From: Gymnothorax reevesii | Taxonomy: Eukaryota; Chordata; Actinopteri; Anguilliformes; Muraenidae | Direction: 5' to 3' | NCBI GenBank assembly: GCA_029721435.1 | Contig: CM056576.1 | Span: 113,812,666-113,876,665 of the forward strand | Length of the DNA: 64,000 nt | In this document: in pieces, positions 35,268 through 47,456 of the stretch | How the letters are laid out: each line of letters starts with the position of its first letter | How positions within the stretch are numbered: position 1 is the first letter of the stretch | The notes under the pieces: generated by a model | What the model saw: the letters and a program-made list of their open reading frames with translations, nothing else | What the model was told of the DNA's origin: nothing | Databases searched by the model: none | Program-made: the position numbers and the translations under genes

Positions 35268-35895
35268 GTCAGGGCACATCGAACACTCAAGTGCAGACAG
35301 CAGTACAGATCACAAAGCAAATTTTATTTAGACAGGCGGTGGTACAGAAACCGAATCAGGAGGTGTGGTCAGTCAAGCAGAGTTTGGTAACTGAATGAAC
35401 AGATTGCAACACAGAGCCAGGATCTGGAAACATCATCAGATGGGCAGGGTTCGGTAAGCGGGCAGGCAGAGTTCAGCGCAGAATCAGGTTTGGGAGATGT
35501 AGTCAGAGGAGAACGCGGGGTCAGGCTGGGGAGAACAAACTAGAGAACAGATTTAACTTGGGAAATCTAAGCAGAACTGCAATGACAGTGGACTCAGATG
35601 TCACAGAGACAAAAGTGACAACCATGTACAGACTTAAGAAAATAAAGAGCATACAATATATACAGGAAGACCAAATGAACTAACAGGAAATAATTGAGAA
35701 GAGACGCAGGAAAAAAGCGAAGTTGGGGTGATAAATGAGGCAAAACAAGTAACGTCCATAAGGAGTGACATGCAGAGGTTAAAGTAAACTAATTCACATG
35801 GAACTGAAAAATCTAACTCACAATAAAGTAGACAAAAGTCATTGAACTGAGAACACAACACAGAATAATAACATAATCGCCCATACAACCACAAC
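35268..35895 (-). mobile_element. Gypsy 3' LTR and 3' untranslated region (minus strand)
   Basis: The block starts TGTCAGGGC at 35268, which on the minus strand is an LTR end in GCCCTGACA. A poly(A)-signal-like aataaa (read on the minus strand) lies near 35310. The block directly follows the end of the integrase/chromodomain coding sequence. The inner border of the LTR is not resolved. It is fused to the Tc1 element on its left. Confidence 0.5.
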
Positions 35896-36400
35896 CTGGT
35901 CGTCCTGGAAGAGCCTTTGAGTGCTGGCGATGGAAGGCCTGGATAAGGGAGGGATCTGAAATGTCCAAGGCCAGGACCCAAAAGCACTCCCCTAGACTAT
36001 AGCCCTCCGACTCGACCTGCTACTGGAGTCCATAAACCCACCAATGATGCTTCAGCAGGTGGCGCACGGAGTAGGACTCAGCACTGTCATTGAGGTGGGG
36101 GGAGCAACATGGGGGTGGGAACCAGAGTGCTGCAGAACATTGGCATGACCCAGGACACATAAAAAGTGAGGTGGATTCTCCGGAAGGTGCAAAGTAACTG
36201 GAGCTGCATGGCTTCCAGACTCACCACCTTAATTATTGGGAATAGTCCAATAAACAAGATTTGGTGGTCCAATTTGGTAATTTGCGAGCAAGTTTGTTTC
36301 AGTTGATGGTGAAAGGCAGATTCAGGGCTGGATACTCCTGCAGAATCCATATACATCAGGCCATGTAGCTGTAGACTAGAGAGAAAATATCGAGTCAAGT
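35896..36400 (-). pseudogene. Ty3/gypsy integrase C-terminus with chromodomain, broken
   Basis: The minus strand encodes the tail of a Ty3/gypsy integrase: a stretch with FIGLFPIIKVVS and FRRIHLTFYVSWV (within 36398-36087) that fits the module after the integrase core, then, in a continuing frame near 36020-35895, the chromodomain strings ESEGYSLGECFWVL and DISDPSLIQAFHRQH. Chromodomain integrases direct insertion into marked chromatin. A stop and frame changes separate the two parts, so it is not functional. The upstream pol is absent: sequence beyond 36400 does not continue the gene. Confidence 0.8.
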
Positions 36401-36419
36401 TTCAAGTTGACACCTATGG

Positions 36420-36423
<4 letters not shown>

Positions 36424-36458
<35 letters not shown>
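36424..36458. repeat. (GT)n microsatellite
   Basis: Uninterrupted GT run of about 35 bases. Confidence 0.95.
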
Positions 36459-36461
<3 letters not shown>

Positions 36462-39400
36462 AGTGTGTGCATGTGTAGCTACATGCACATACACTTCGTA
36501 ATGAGGTAAGTTGTGTTTAGAGTGCAGCCAGACCTATGCCCCAAGTGTGTGGGTTATTAATTCAACACAACCTTCCCCAGAATGAGTGCCATAAGCTGGT
36601 TGATTTTTCTTTCTACTAAGGAATCATGATATTTTAACCACAGCCGCTCTTGGCTCCCAATCTCAACACACTGTCAGCCCAGAGCTCAAGCGGTCTGTGC
36701 GTGTTCTTCTGCTGGGCAAGTGCATGTATCAAAGACAGCAAGCAAAAATTTCTTTGGATGCCTGCAGTTTGGCAGTGTTAAAAAAGCAACACAGTTGGCA
36801 ATTCCATGTAGGGAGAGAAGCATAGACAACATTCAAACTGAGGCCTCGGGTCCACTTCCTTTTTTCATGCCTTGGCACATGATACCTCTGACTTACGTGA
36901 CCAGTAGCCCTCGCTTCTTTAGAAATTGCAAGTCCACAACAAATGATGAATTACACACTGCCTGAGCCTATTTGGCTTGTTCATTTACATGCGCCTGGCT
37001 GATCAGGGCGGGCACTAGAGAGAGATGAGGCAAACAAATTTAACCAACTTAACCCTTATTATCCCCGGGCGGGAACTGCCAACTGTCGCCTCGCCCATCT
37101 AAACCTCCGGCTCTAGCCGGTATGGCATGGCCGGGATTCTATCTCCCAATCACTGGACTCCCAGACGAATGTCCCTTTTAACCAATTTTGATTCATGTGG
37201 TGAACTCATTGGAATGTAAATGCAAATATTTAATGTTGCTTCAATTTTATACATAAATGCAATGTGCGATATGGTCTTATGATATATTCCAAATACAGAC
37301 TGTGCTGTGGATTGTCAATTGTTGAAAAAAATCTTTTACTGTATTGTATTGTTGGCTTGCAGGCCACAGCCAATGTCTGCAAGGAGAATAGGAATCAGAA
37401 TTTTTTTTTTTATGTGTGCGTATTTCTATTTATTTGCAAGTTCATAGTTCGCCAAATAAGAAATGTTTTTTTTTTAAATGTTGACAAAAAAATGTCTTCA
37501 GCTACAACTTGTAATATTACCCCAGATGTATTGTAACAGCCAATGTTTCCAGCTTGCAATGTGAATACGCTTCATTTGTACTGTTTTATTTGAGACCTCA
37601 GTTTATCTGGAAATATCAGTGCATGACATGAAATTACTTTATTTTTGTTGTTTTTTTAAATTATTTTTATTGAAGTATTTTATTGTGCAGGAGTCACAGA
37701 CAAGATTCACATTGGTGCTGGGAGAACTGACACAGTAAAGGGGTCAAGGGGCATCTCTTAACGTAGAAGTGCTTATCTGCATATAAATATAAATACAACA
37801 TATCATCATAGTGTGCTTTATTGCCCTCTCCTCATCTCTCAATCTCTAATACTCAGTACAAATCCACATTGTATCGCTCCATTTTCCATTCAGATGAAAA
37901 TTGTTCTCAGGAAATGACATCATACGCGCAAATGCATATGGTACTGCACGGTCACAGCCCCCATTTTGTTTTCATTTATGTAAACCTTTAAATTTGATTT
38001 TCACCCTCAGACAGATGGCGGGGGGATGGGTGCACCCTTTCTTCCAAGAACATCAAATTTAAGAGGCTGCTTGGACTCACTGTTCATACTCACACCTAAA
38101 GGAAGCAATGTATTATAATTCATACATAACCCACATAATCATGAGCTAGGATGTCTTCATATAGCAAAAAAGTAATCAAAAACAACAGTTTGATAGATGG
38201 TTGTATCAAACAAAATTGTAAACCGTGGACTAGGAAATCAGGGTTTGAATCTTGCTTCCAAATGTGAAATTAAATGTTTCAACTGCAAGTCTCAACTTTC
38301 TTTAAAAATCATGATAGCCTTTCTCTTATTGTGGCTTACGATTGATTCATGGATTTTGAATTGTAGCCTAAGTTTCTGAAATATGCATTTTTGCTGATCC
38401 AAACCTATATCTTATGTCACAGCGATTTAAAGTGAATAGACTTGCTGGCAGGAAAGTGTTAGAAAACTCCATACACCGCTATCCTCTGGTATGACTGACG
38501 TGACTGAGCTTTTTCCATACACTTTGCATCACGACAACGGTGATGTTGAGTGACATTCTTCATATCTTAAAGACGATGACGCACATATTTTTATAAGGGG
38601 TGACAGTCACTTTAAATCAGGGCATTTTGAGGATTTCAGTTACTTTGAGGAAGAGATCTCTGCTGTTTGCAGGCCGAGCATGAACGACAAGACCTAAGGT
38701 TATAGAGCAGGGATCCTCAAATCTGGACCTCGAATCCAAAACCAGCCCAGGTTTTCTGTCATCCAGCAACCCTACTTAAACATGATCATTCCCAAATACA
38801 CTCCCGAAGTTGGGTCATGAATATTCTCCAAAAACATGGATCTTTGGCCTCTGAATGAAGGCTTTGTTAAAGCTACAAGAACCGCTTCTCAGTCAACATT
38901 TAGGATGCACCTGTGAATGTTTCATATACTGTATCATACTCGAGTAACATCAAATGGCAGCAGACCTATTAGCTGCAGTTGGTGAAAAGCTCTCATTAAA
39001 AAGTAAATATAGATACTGCATGAACATATGGCCTAGAAAACATGGTAGCTAATTAAGAAACATCATTTCTCAGAGTTAAGACACTTGCCAGAGGGTAAGA
39101 GCGACATTTGACATTGACTAATTTACTCAGATGAGAAAAATTTCTGAAGCATGTAACAATGAATGGACAGTAGGTGCAATGGGTAATTTGGTTGCAATTT
39201 TCGTCCAGAACAAACCAAAAAATCAACCAAGGCATAGTGAGAGAGGTCCCAGATGGGTGAAAGCAGTAATGAGCCATGCCCTGGAGTGAACAGAGGCATC
39301 AGAAAGCTCCATCTTGTGTATGGTTGTAAAATGGCTGACACAAAATGAGAGCAAACACTGGCACCATGACTAATTAGACGTTTCCAAATGAAAAGTAAAT

Positions 39401-41335
39401 CGACCAAGCAAAGGAACTGAGCAAATTGTAATTAAGTTGCATTGCATTGTTTCATCAGACATTTAACCAAAGCTGTTTGCGAAAGTAGTCGGGTGAGTGC
39501 TTTTGCGCAAGTTAAATCCAGTAACAAGGTGTACAGAGAGGCATAATCAACAGTCTCTGTTTGTAATGAAAGACACAGACGGGAGCGGGAGCAGTGAGGA
39601 ATAAGCCAGCACAAAGATGATCATCACATGCAGCAACGCTCCTCTGAAATGGTTTCTCCTTCCAGAACGAAGACTGAGGAGAGCTGTATCATGGAGGACA
39701 GGCATTACCGTGACAAATTCTTTCCATGCAAACCAAGGAAAGCTCACTTCCAAAACTAGAGGGAAAGTTTACATGTATAGATTATACATGGAATGAATTT
39801 GAAGACCACAAAGGAAAAACAATCCAAATTTTCATTTTATATATTTTATATATTATATATTATTCTAATATTTATAACAATATGTACTAATGTTATATAT
39901 CATCACAATATTTTATATTTTTTATGCATATTTTTTCTTCTATGATCGTTTTGAATTTTTAATTCATCATTTCTCCACAATGTGAAAATGTGACTCTGAT
40001 CATTTTTCCATTCTGGTCTTCATTTGTTCTAAGTCTTTCAATAAGACAAATTGGTGCCTGACACAACATACCCCGCCCACAATCTCCACCTCTGCGGTCA
40101 CAGTGATCTTGACCCAATGAGGTCCAAAATTTGATCAGGTGATCCATAGACCACTGAATACCTTTTGTGAGAATTTCATGTGATTTGAGCAAACCGTTTT
40201 ACGCTAGACTGCAAACAGACAAACGAACAAACAAATGCCACTGAAAACCCTACCCACTGCTTTTTGGGCAGGGTAATAAAACTACTTAGACATAAAAAAT
40301 GGCTCACACATAAAGATCAAAAATGGAATGACTGTGTGAGTAGCTTACTGGAGAAAAGTCATCACTGAGGACAGTTACCGCAACAGATCCTTACAATACA
40401 GGATAGGGAAAATCCTTGTCCATGACCGCAAGGAATAGCATACGTGCAATATTGAACTTAGAGTGAATTTTTTTGTGTGCTTGTTTTTGCTAGAAAGTAT
40501 AGGGAAAACATACTTCCGGTATTTGAAAAGGTTTATACAAGACGTTTACAGAGCGAATGAATTTGCACAGTTTCGGCCACAGGGTAATTGTGCAGCATTA
40601 AAGCAAGGGGACTGGGGCAGTAACTGAAAGGCTATAGGTCTAATTCTACTAGGGCATTGCAATTGTACCCCAGAGCTACTTATCCTGAATTGCTTCAGTA
40701 AACTATCAAGCTGTATAAATTGATTGTTGGCAAGTCGCTCTGAAATAGATTAGCAAGAAGTTGAGTAGTCAGTTTTATGACCTTTTAGAAAGAAACGCGA
40801 AATTGGCCCTCACATTTTGAATTGAAATGGAAAACTGAGATTGGCGAATTGTGATTGGATACTTGAAAGTTACTATTCAATTTGCAAAACAGAAAAAGGG
40901 TTGAAATTCACAAAATTGAGTTCGGAAATACAAATTTTCTTGAGAAGTTTCAAAGGTGCAAAATCTGGCACCTTATTTATAAAACCCTGCATGGATTTCA
41001 CACCTAAATATTGTGTACACTCATAAAAATAAAAACAGTGCATAGTAACAAATATCCAAATTTATTAATCATTGGGTCAGCTAGACTGCATGTAGTTTTC
41101 ATTTAATTAATCAGGAAATATTCTCTGTGCATTATCTAATTTTACAAGTGGTTTAATATTAAAGGGTTTCTGAACCAAATTTCCTTTACTGCATTTAATA
41201 CATAAAATCCAATATATGTATAGTAAAAACACAAAATATGTGTGTTTTAGAAACATATTTTTCAAAATAATTTTTTTCTCGGGCCAAATGTATACAACAG
41301 TGTGCTCTGTAGCGTTTATGCAAGAACCTGCCCAG
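36459..41335. other. Long intergenic spacer
   Basis: AT-rich, with no recognised gene. A segment at 38705-38760 (ggatcctcaaatctggacct) and one at 40195-40290 (caaacagacaaacgaac, then ctttttgggcagggtaataa) resemble dispersed fish repeats. A block at 37040-37175 has an atypical GC-rich composition and a sequence that, on the minus strand, faintly resembles a tRNA-type B box. None is certain. Confidence 0.35.
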
Positions 41336-41339
41336 TCCA

Positions 41340-41403
41340 GGGTCACGTGACCCGAGTGACGTCAGAGAGGTCTTAATCGATGACCCGGGGCAGCCATATA
41401 AAG
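41340..41403 (+). promoter_or_regulatory. CLEAR/E-box, CRE and TATA-like cluster
   Basis: A perfect 14-base palindrome, gggtcacgtgaccc (41340-41353), contains the CLEAR-type E-box GTCACGTGAC. Four bases on is a perfect full CRE, TGACGTCA (41357-41364), and 31 bases further a TATA-like catataaag (41395-41403). This spacing looks like a compact plus-strand promoter, yet no coding exon follows that I can recognise. A second full CRE is at 41746-41753. The function is inferred from motifs only. Confidence 0.3.
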
Positions 41404-41594
41404 CTATGTTTCCATTAATACGACTGAAGTCCGGTTGCGACAGGCAGACACGGGACATCGCATGCGGCCCATGGTGCGTCCTCAGTGTTTCCATATAAAC
41501 GGCTAAACTACGCTATTATTGTGAAATTAATCGGAAAAATACGCATGCGGCTCCGAGAGCCTGGTGAAAATCGCTTTGATGGAAACACAGGGCT
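41404..41594. mobile_element. Possible small MITE with tgtttccat ends
   Basis: The left end ctatgtttccatta (41404) and the right end gatggaaacacagg (41578-41591) are inverted relatives. The 191-bp interior has CpG-containing strings such as gcatcgcatgcgg near 41456. The pairing is short, so the call is tentative. Confidence 0.35.
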
Positions 41595-43304
41595 CTCAAG
41601 TTTTGAATGCTGGCTCGTGTGAGATTCTCAGGGGTGGTTGATAATCCCGTTTTCAAAGGTGCAATTTAAGTGCATGTACTTCGTGACAGCACTTCTGTTT
41701 TTTTTTAGACTTTTACTCTACTACATTTAAAAGATAAAAATCAGGTGACGTCACGGGCACCTAATTAACTCTGGCTGTGCAGACACAGACATTGTTTTGT
41801 TTATTTATAGAAAAGATAAACTGCCTATATATATTTTTATTGATATTAATGAGGTTATATAAACAAAATATACCTTTTAAAAAAATATTAAGTTTATCGT
41901 TCACAAACCCTTTAAGTTTGTAAGTGGCATACACATAATTTCTGTGCCTGTGCACCATTTAGTAATGTGGCCCCTGGTCCAAAAAGAACAGTGTAGAAGT
42001 CTTCTCAACTATTCTGTTTCAACTGCCACGATTCACTTATTAGTACAAGATCTCAGAAAGGAAGCAGAACAAATTTATTTGAAAAATAGAGATAGTTTTT
42101 TGAACAAACAAATAGGCTGCACTTATACTTTCTATGCCAAGGTCTTGACATCACTGGCGTTTTCAGGAGTGAGCAAAAATTACTTTGATATTGAGATGGC
42201 TGTGAACTGAGCTAAGGTTCTCCTTACACATTAGAAAGGATTTTACAGCAATACAGTGAAATAAAATTAAAAGCTGTGAAATGTTGACATGAAGGGAAAA
42301 ACCTTAAACTGTTCTTAAGTCTTTGTCTCCAGAGGAAGGGAGTGTTAAAAACAGCTCATCAACATTGGAAGTTTCTGAGTCCCATACGGCACAGCAGAAG
42401 GTTCCCATGAGTATAGAGGAACAATTAACTCAAGAAACTGACTCTACTGGGTGCCGTTAGCATTTCATGGAGCGCTCACATGCTACAGCAATTGGGACGT
42501 GCAGATGGGTTATAAACTGCGTATTACTGAATTTTTGCATTTGCATGAAAGCCATTCGGAATACTTTCTCTGTATCTGCATGTTTGTACAAATTCAGCAA
42601 TATGCAGTACATTTCACATCAATTACAAGACATAATTGAAAAAAAAAATACCCAGACCTACTCACCAAACAAAGCAAACACAATGTGTGCTCTCAGAAGG
42701 ATTAATGATGGAATCAACTATTGCAGAAAAGTCTCAGAGGCAAAATGCTTGGCAAGTTGTTGTAAAAAAATAAAAAATAAAAAATCCATGTTGTCAGCAA
42801 AATCACTTATCAAGCCAAATACAATCCTGTAACATGACTGTAAATCTAGCATAAAATGTTTAAAAACTAGAGTGCCAAGGGCCCTGAAGGTTGCCGGCAG
42901 TTACAGCTCCAACAGGAGAAAAGTAACTAGCATCAGTCCGCGGATTCAACAGAAAGCCAACACGAATTCTTGTGAAAACAACACATTGTCTGCACAATAT
43001 CGTGTTAAAAGCTCCAGCTCGGACATCCGCGAAAAAATTAAACCCGTTTAATTTTTTTCGTGAATTTCAGCAGTGATGGCAAATGGTCCCGTACCACTGC
43101 AAATCAATTCACAGTTCTTTGAATCAATTCTTCTCTGTGAAAGAAGAGAACTGTCTCATCCACACCCTTCCACGGGCCAACGCAGCTCAGTGGGAAAGGG
43201 GTTTAAGTTACCATTATCGGGCAACTCGCCTGAGCAGTCACACTTTTTCATGAGTGACAGACAGCAACATTTCTGCCATTTATCAAAAATATAATCTTTG
43301 AGAA
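41595..43304. other. Intergenic spacer, nothing recognised
   Basis: AT-rich sequence with A-rich runs. The short open frames in 41944-42832 carry no domain. No gene is supported. Confidence 0.45.
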
Positions 43305-43514
43305 GTCTAGATCAGGGGTTCCCAAACTTTTCCAAATCAGGGCCCACTTGAAAATCTAAAAAAGGTCCGCGGCCCACCTTTGTCTTATAAACAGTACATA
43401 GACGAAATTATGCATTCTCAGAACACTTAACAGCAACAATAATTGTTGTTGTTGTTGTTGTTAAGAAAATAAAATAATTTAAAAAAACAACAACAACAAT
43501 TATTTTTGTTGTTG

Positions 43515-43547
<33 letters not shown>

Positions 43548-43919
43548 AAGATTCAGGATTGAAATGAAAGCAGGGGGATAAAGGAAGCCCAAACCTTTGA
43601 TATGTGGTGTACACACGAAACAGAATTAATTATCGAACACAGTACATGCTCCTCCGATTATGACCCTGGTCATGATGACCAGAAAGCTACGTTCTGATCA
43701 TAAACTATATAAGGTTCCTAAAATATTGTGAGGTCAATAACACTCAATAGGTAATTACTTCTAAATATTTTTTAAATTGTGCAATAAATATTTAACAATA
43801 AAAAAATCATATTTGCAAAAATGAATCATATTTTTAATGACCTCTCACGGCCCACCTGCAGTACCACCACGGCCCACCAGGGGGCCACGGCCCACACTTT
43901 GGGAATCACTGGTCTAGAT
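43305..43919. mobile_element. hAT-type MITE with perfect 8-bp target duplication
   Basis: The element runs from 43313 to 43911. Left TIR CAGGGGTTCCCAAAC and right TIR gtttgggaatcactg (as cactttgggaatcactg) pair as inverted repeats with the CAG...CTG tips of hAT elements. The 8-base string gtctagat is present at 43305-43312 and 43912-43919, a perfect target-site duplication. The 599-bp interior has no transposase but contains (GTT)n and (ATT)n tracts. Both TIR regions also share ggcccac strings. Confidence 0.9.
43440..43546. repeat. (GTT)n, (CAA)n and (ATT)n microsatellites inside the MITE
   Basis: Runs of gtt (43443-43462), caa (43487-43498) and att (43517-43546) lie in the middle of the hAT-type MITE. 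The gtt and caa tracts are complementary and could pair as a hairpin. Confidence 0.9.
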
Positions 43920-44259
43920 CATGAAATCCGATTAGATTTTTTTCTAACCTGAACTGTCGTCTGCTGTCAATTTGTGAATTTCGCCCTCCTCTCAATTCAC
44001 TTTTGGTTCTTGCTCTGCTTTTAGACAATGATTTTTTTTCACACAACACTGCCACCAAGTGGGTCTAATTAGTATTACTCTTTCTATTCCATGATTCAAA
44101 TAGGAACAAACAGCCAAAAATAGGTTTAGACCAGTTTTTATTGCAGCAATTGATCGTGAAAAAAGGTCAAAAATGCGGTTACATGGTTATATAGGTTCGT
44201 GCCTAATATATGCTAATTTCTGAACACATTATTAAACAAGGAAATAAATAGACTGATTT

Positions 44260-44915
44260 TGTCACATGATCTTGACCTTGAAGACCAAAGTCAAATCCAA
44301 TATGGTGTGTTTCATCAGCATACATGATTTTTCATTAGTATCCAATACATACCGAAGATCTAAAGCCAACTTTTAGGCCGTTTTGTCATTACTTGGACCT
44401 TGTTGCCCAAGGTCAAATCCAATATGTCGAAAACAACCAGCATACATGATTTGCTATGAGAGCCCAATACATACCCAAGCTCTACAAACCATTTTAAACA
44501 AATATGGGCCATTTTCAACATACACCCTTGACCTTGAGGCCCAACATCAAATTAGACAGACTGCCTAAGAATGTTCAGCATACATGGTTTCCTATAGATG
44601 CCCCAAACACACCTGAGCTCTAATTACCATATTCAGCCAGTTATAGCAATTTTTGCCATTTGATCTTGACGGCCAGTGTCATGCTCAACTTGCAGAGAAT
44701 GTTTGGCTTACATGATTCCCTACAGGTGCCACATTAAGCTGTTATAACACATTTTTGCCATTTGACCTTCACCTTGAGGCTCAAGGTGAAATTTGAACAA
44801 CCCAGAATGTTTGGCATACATGATTCCCTTTAGGTGCCTCAAACATATATCTAAGCTCTAAATGTCATATTAAGCAAGTTGTAGCACATTTTTACCGCAT
44901 TTATCACATTTGACC
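44260..44915. repeat. Degenerate ~108-138-bp tandem array, about five copies
   Basis: Each copy carries ttgaccttgaggcccaaggt or a variant, then gcatacatgatt, then a caaacataccyaagctcta-like block. The gcatacatg-type marker starts at 44319, 44440, 44578, 44706 and 44814, so the period varies from 108 to 138 bases. Divergence is considerable. Confidence 0.75.
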
Positions 44916-46375
44916 TAGCTGGCATCCTCTCGTCTGGGGGAGAGCAAGAGGGGAAACTGCGCTTTGCACTATTTTGAAAGCAAGACTATTTATTTTTTGG
45001 TAAAATAAACCTGATTTTAGACAAAAGTTGAAGAAAACTAAGGTCAGATTTTTTACTGCACCGATGAAGCGCACAAACATGGAGAAGCAAATGTGGCAAA
45101 TAAATGAGGTTTGATGCTTCACTTGGCTTCAGTGAGTGGAGGGCAACTGCTTAAGGTGTTGGTTTTATTTTTAGGATTCACCTCAAGGCAATAACAGCTT
45201 GCCCACAGCTGCTACCTTCTTGGGAAAAGCTAAACTAACTGCGTCTCAATTTTATATTCTAAAACACTACTTCTGCGTAACATATGTTGCAGTATGATGC
45301 AGAATGTTTGACTCCCATGGCGTTCACAATAAGGGCACAGTTATCTTGTGGAACCATCTTGATATTATTTTTAAAGTATGAGCACATAGGTAAATTTTTT
45401 CATGCAAAAAACTAGGAAACTTTGCTATGCTCCTCAGCATTTAAATCAGATTGAGTTTCCGCGGAAACATTTTTGTTTTGTTTTCCAAAATATGGATGTA
45501 CCCATGTCCCTTACAATGCTTTTTTGAAGATACACTATTCCATGTGTTTCCCATGTAAAAACAGTAGTTGTTGCTTGGAACACATGAAATTGCATACAAC
45601 TCCAACTCAGAAAAACTGGGCACCCTTGAGCCTAAAACTAGGTCTAACACAGGTCTCTTATGTCTGTGGTGATCAGGCTGACCAGTGGCCAATCAGTCTT
45701 GCGCAACATGGGAGATGCAAGGACTGCCCAAAGGAAGTCTCCCAATGAAAATGTCATTAATGTGAAGTCCATCTATGCCCAAATACTGCCCAGCAGTGCT
45801 TTGCTCAGTATCACACATAAAAAAGAAGGTGAAATCTACATGTAACTACTGCAACTGATTTTTTTCTATCAAATTTTTTATTGAATCATTTTTGGAATTA
45901 ATGGCACTGCATTGACAAAAAATATACAAAACAAACTATTATAGCGAGATCAGTTCTATACATCTGTACTTTCACAAAGGGATTTTTCAACTGTAATGGC
46001 AGAGATGAGGTCAACAACAATCACTTGCCTAGTAGGAAATGAGTGTTAATGACTTGATGTGATGCACACCAAATGTTTCTTGAAGTTAAGCTGAAGATGA
46101 TACTTTACAAAGCAAATTAGTTTCGTGACTCATTAATGTATTTTCCCCCTTCCACCAAGGCCCCTCGCCAGTGGTCAGCTGTATTTTTAATTATCACTGT
46201 AAACAACAAAACACTGTGGTGAAGCCTCACAGAGGAAGGGCATGACAAAACAAGACAAAATTTTAAAAAAAAAGAAAAAAAAAACGCGGTACCACCTAAC
46301 CTTATAGCGCGCACAACTCAAAAACGCCTATAATTTCGGGTGTAGTGTGCAGCAACAGCAACTCTCCAAAAAAAA
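44916..46375. other. Intergenic spacer, nothing recognised
   Basis: AT-rich sequence without identifiable gene or paired repeat. The frames at 45473-45845 show no domain. Confidence 0.45.
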
Positions 46376-46470
46376 AAAGATAACCAGCACTCACAATCAG
46401 GTCAAATTGGGCAAAATTTAATATTAAATTGTCTTTCAATTGGACCTGATTGTGAGTGCTGGTTATCTTT
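46376..46470. repeat. Hairpin with perfect 28-bp arms, 39-base loop
   Basis: Positions 46376-46403 and 46443-46470 are perfect reverse complements over 28 bases (arm core ccagcactcacaatcaggtc). The pairing can extend by several A/T-rich pairs inside the 39-base loop. Perfect identity implies a recent origin or selection. It could be a foldback insertion, a replication template-switch product, or a small RNA precursor. No promoter for the last is evident. Confidence 0.9.
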
Positions 46471-46639
46471 CTGAACATATGACAAAACAAAGTGCCTTTG
46501 TGCGCAGGCATGTATATGTGTGTATGTGTGGGAGAAAAACAAATTTGCCTCTGTGTATGTATGCATGTATGCATGTGTTTGACCAAAAATTCAACTTATT
46601 GATTTGATTTTATAACTTTTTCTTTTTATTCTTCTGCAT

Positions 46640-46806
46640 ATTTCTGAGTGTTGGTGTGTGTGTAAGTGTGTAGGAATAAGTGTTTATATGTCAATGAGTT
46701 TATGGATGCGTTACAGTGTGATTGTGTCGTGTGTCTTTATATATGCATGTGAGTGCATTAGTGATTGTGTATGGGTGCGTGTGTGTTGGTGTGTGTGTGT
46801 GTGTAT
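46640..46806. repeat. Imperfect TG-rich tract
   Basis: TG-rich sequence with purer runs at 46656-46670 and 46785-46804. It gives low-complexity open frames that are not genes. Confidence 0.8.
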
Positions 46807-47189
46807 GAGGGAATGTGCACAGTACTTAGTCAGTCCCATCAAGAACAAGAAAAGGGACCATCTCTCTGTGAAAAGTGTCATTTGGCCATTATTATTAGCA
46901 GTGTTTTTTTCTTTTTTTCCATAGATATGTATTCTGACAGAATATTGGTCCTATTCTTGATATTTATTGAGTTTTTTTATTTCCAGTTTAAGAGAATTTT
47001 TTTACTTGGCAACAGTTACAACAATGAGCAGGCTATCATTGTATTTGTTTAGTATTTTTGTGACTGAAGTGTCTGCTAGCTGTTGGGATAAAGTGCTTCT
47101 GCAGTCCGGTTGACAGGCCCAGAGTGCATGAAAATAATTATCTGTTGTACCTATTGCACACCTGTTGTGCTTTGTTATTTTGTGGGTGC

Positions 47190-47455
47190 TTGTCAGGCCT
47201 ACCTGCAGTCCTGACTTGTCCCCAACAGAAAATGTGTGTCGAATTGTGAAACACAAAATTTGGCAACAAAAATCCCGTACTGTAACTGACCACAGAACTT
47301 GTTTGCAGAGAGGATGGGACAAAACTATACCTGAAATACTTAATCACTTTGTGTCTTCAGTCTGTAAACATTTACTGACTGTTGTGGGAAGGAATGGCAA
47401 CATTACATACAAAGTGGAAAGTACTTTACTGTCCCAACTGCACTATAACTAGTAA
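47190..47455 (+). pseudogene. Tc1-like transposase C-terminal fragment
   Basis: The plus strand encodes CSPDLSPTENV, the region of the third catalytic acidic residue of a Tc1-like DDE transposase, followed by a basic segment and the family's C-terminal part. The N-terminal DNA-binding region and first two acidic residues are missing. The neighbouring element starts almost at once on the right in opposite orientation. Confidence 0.75.
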
Positions 47456-47456
47456 C

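Noticed and set aside
43440..43546. CRISPR-like or regulatory array in the gtt/att tracts
   Set aside because: Simple trinucleotide microsatellites inside a MITE; there are no spacers, and the sequence is eukaryotic.
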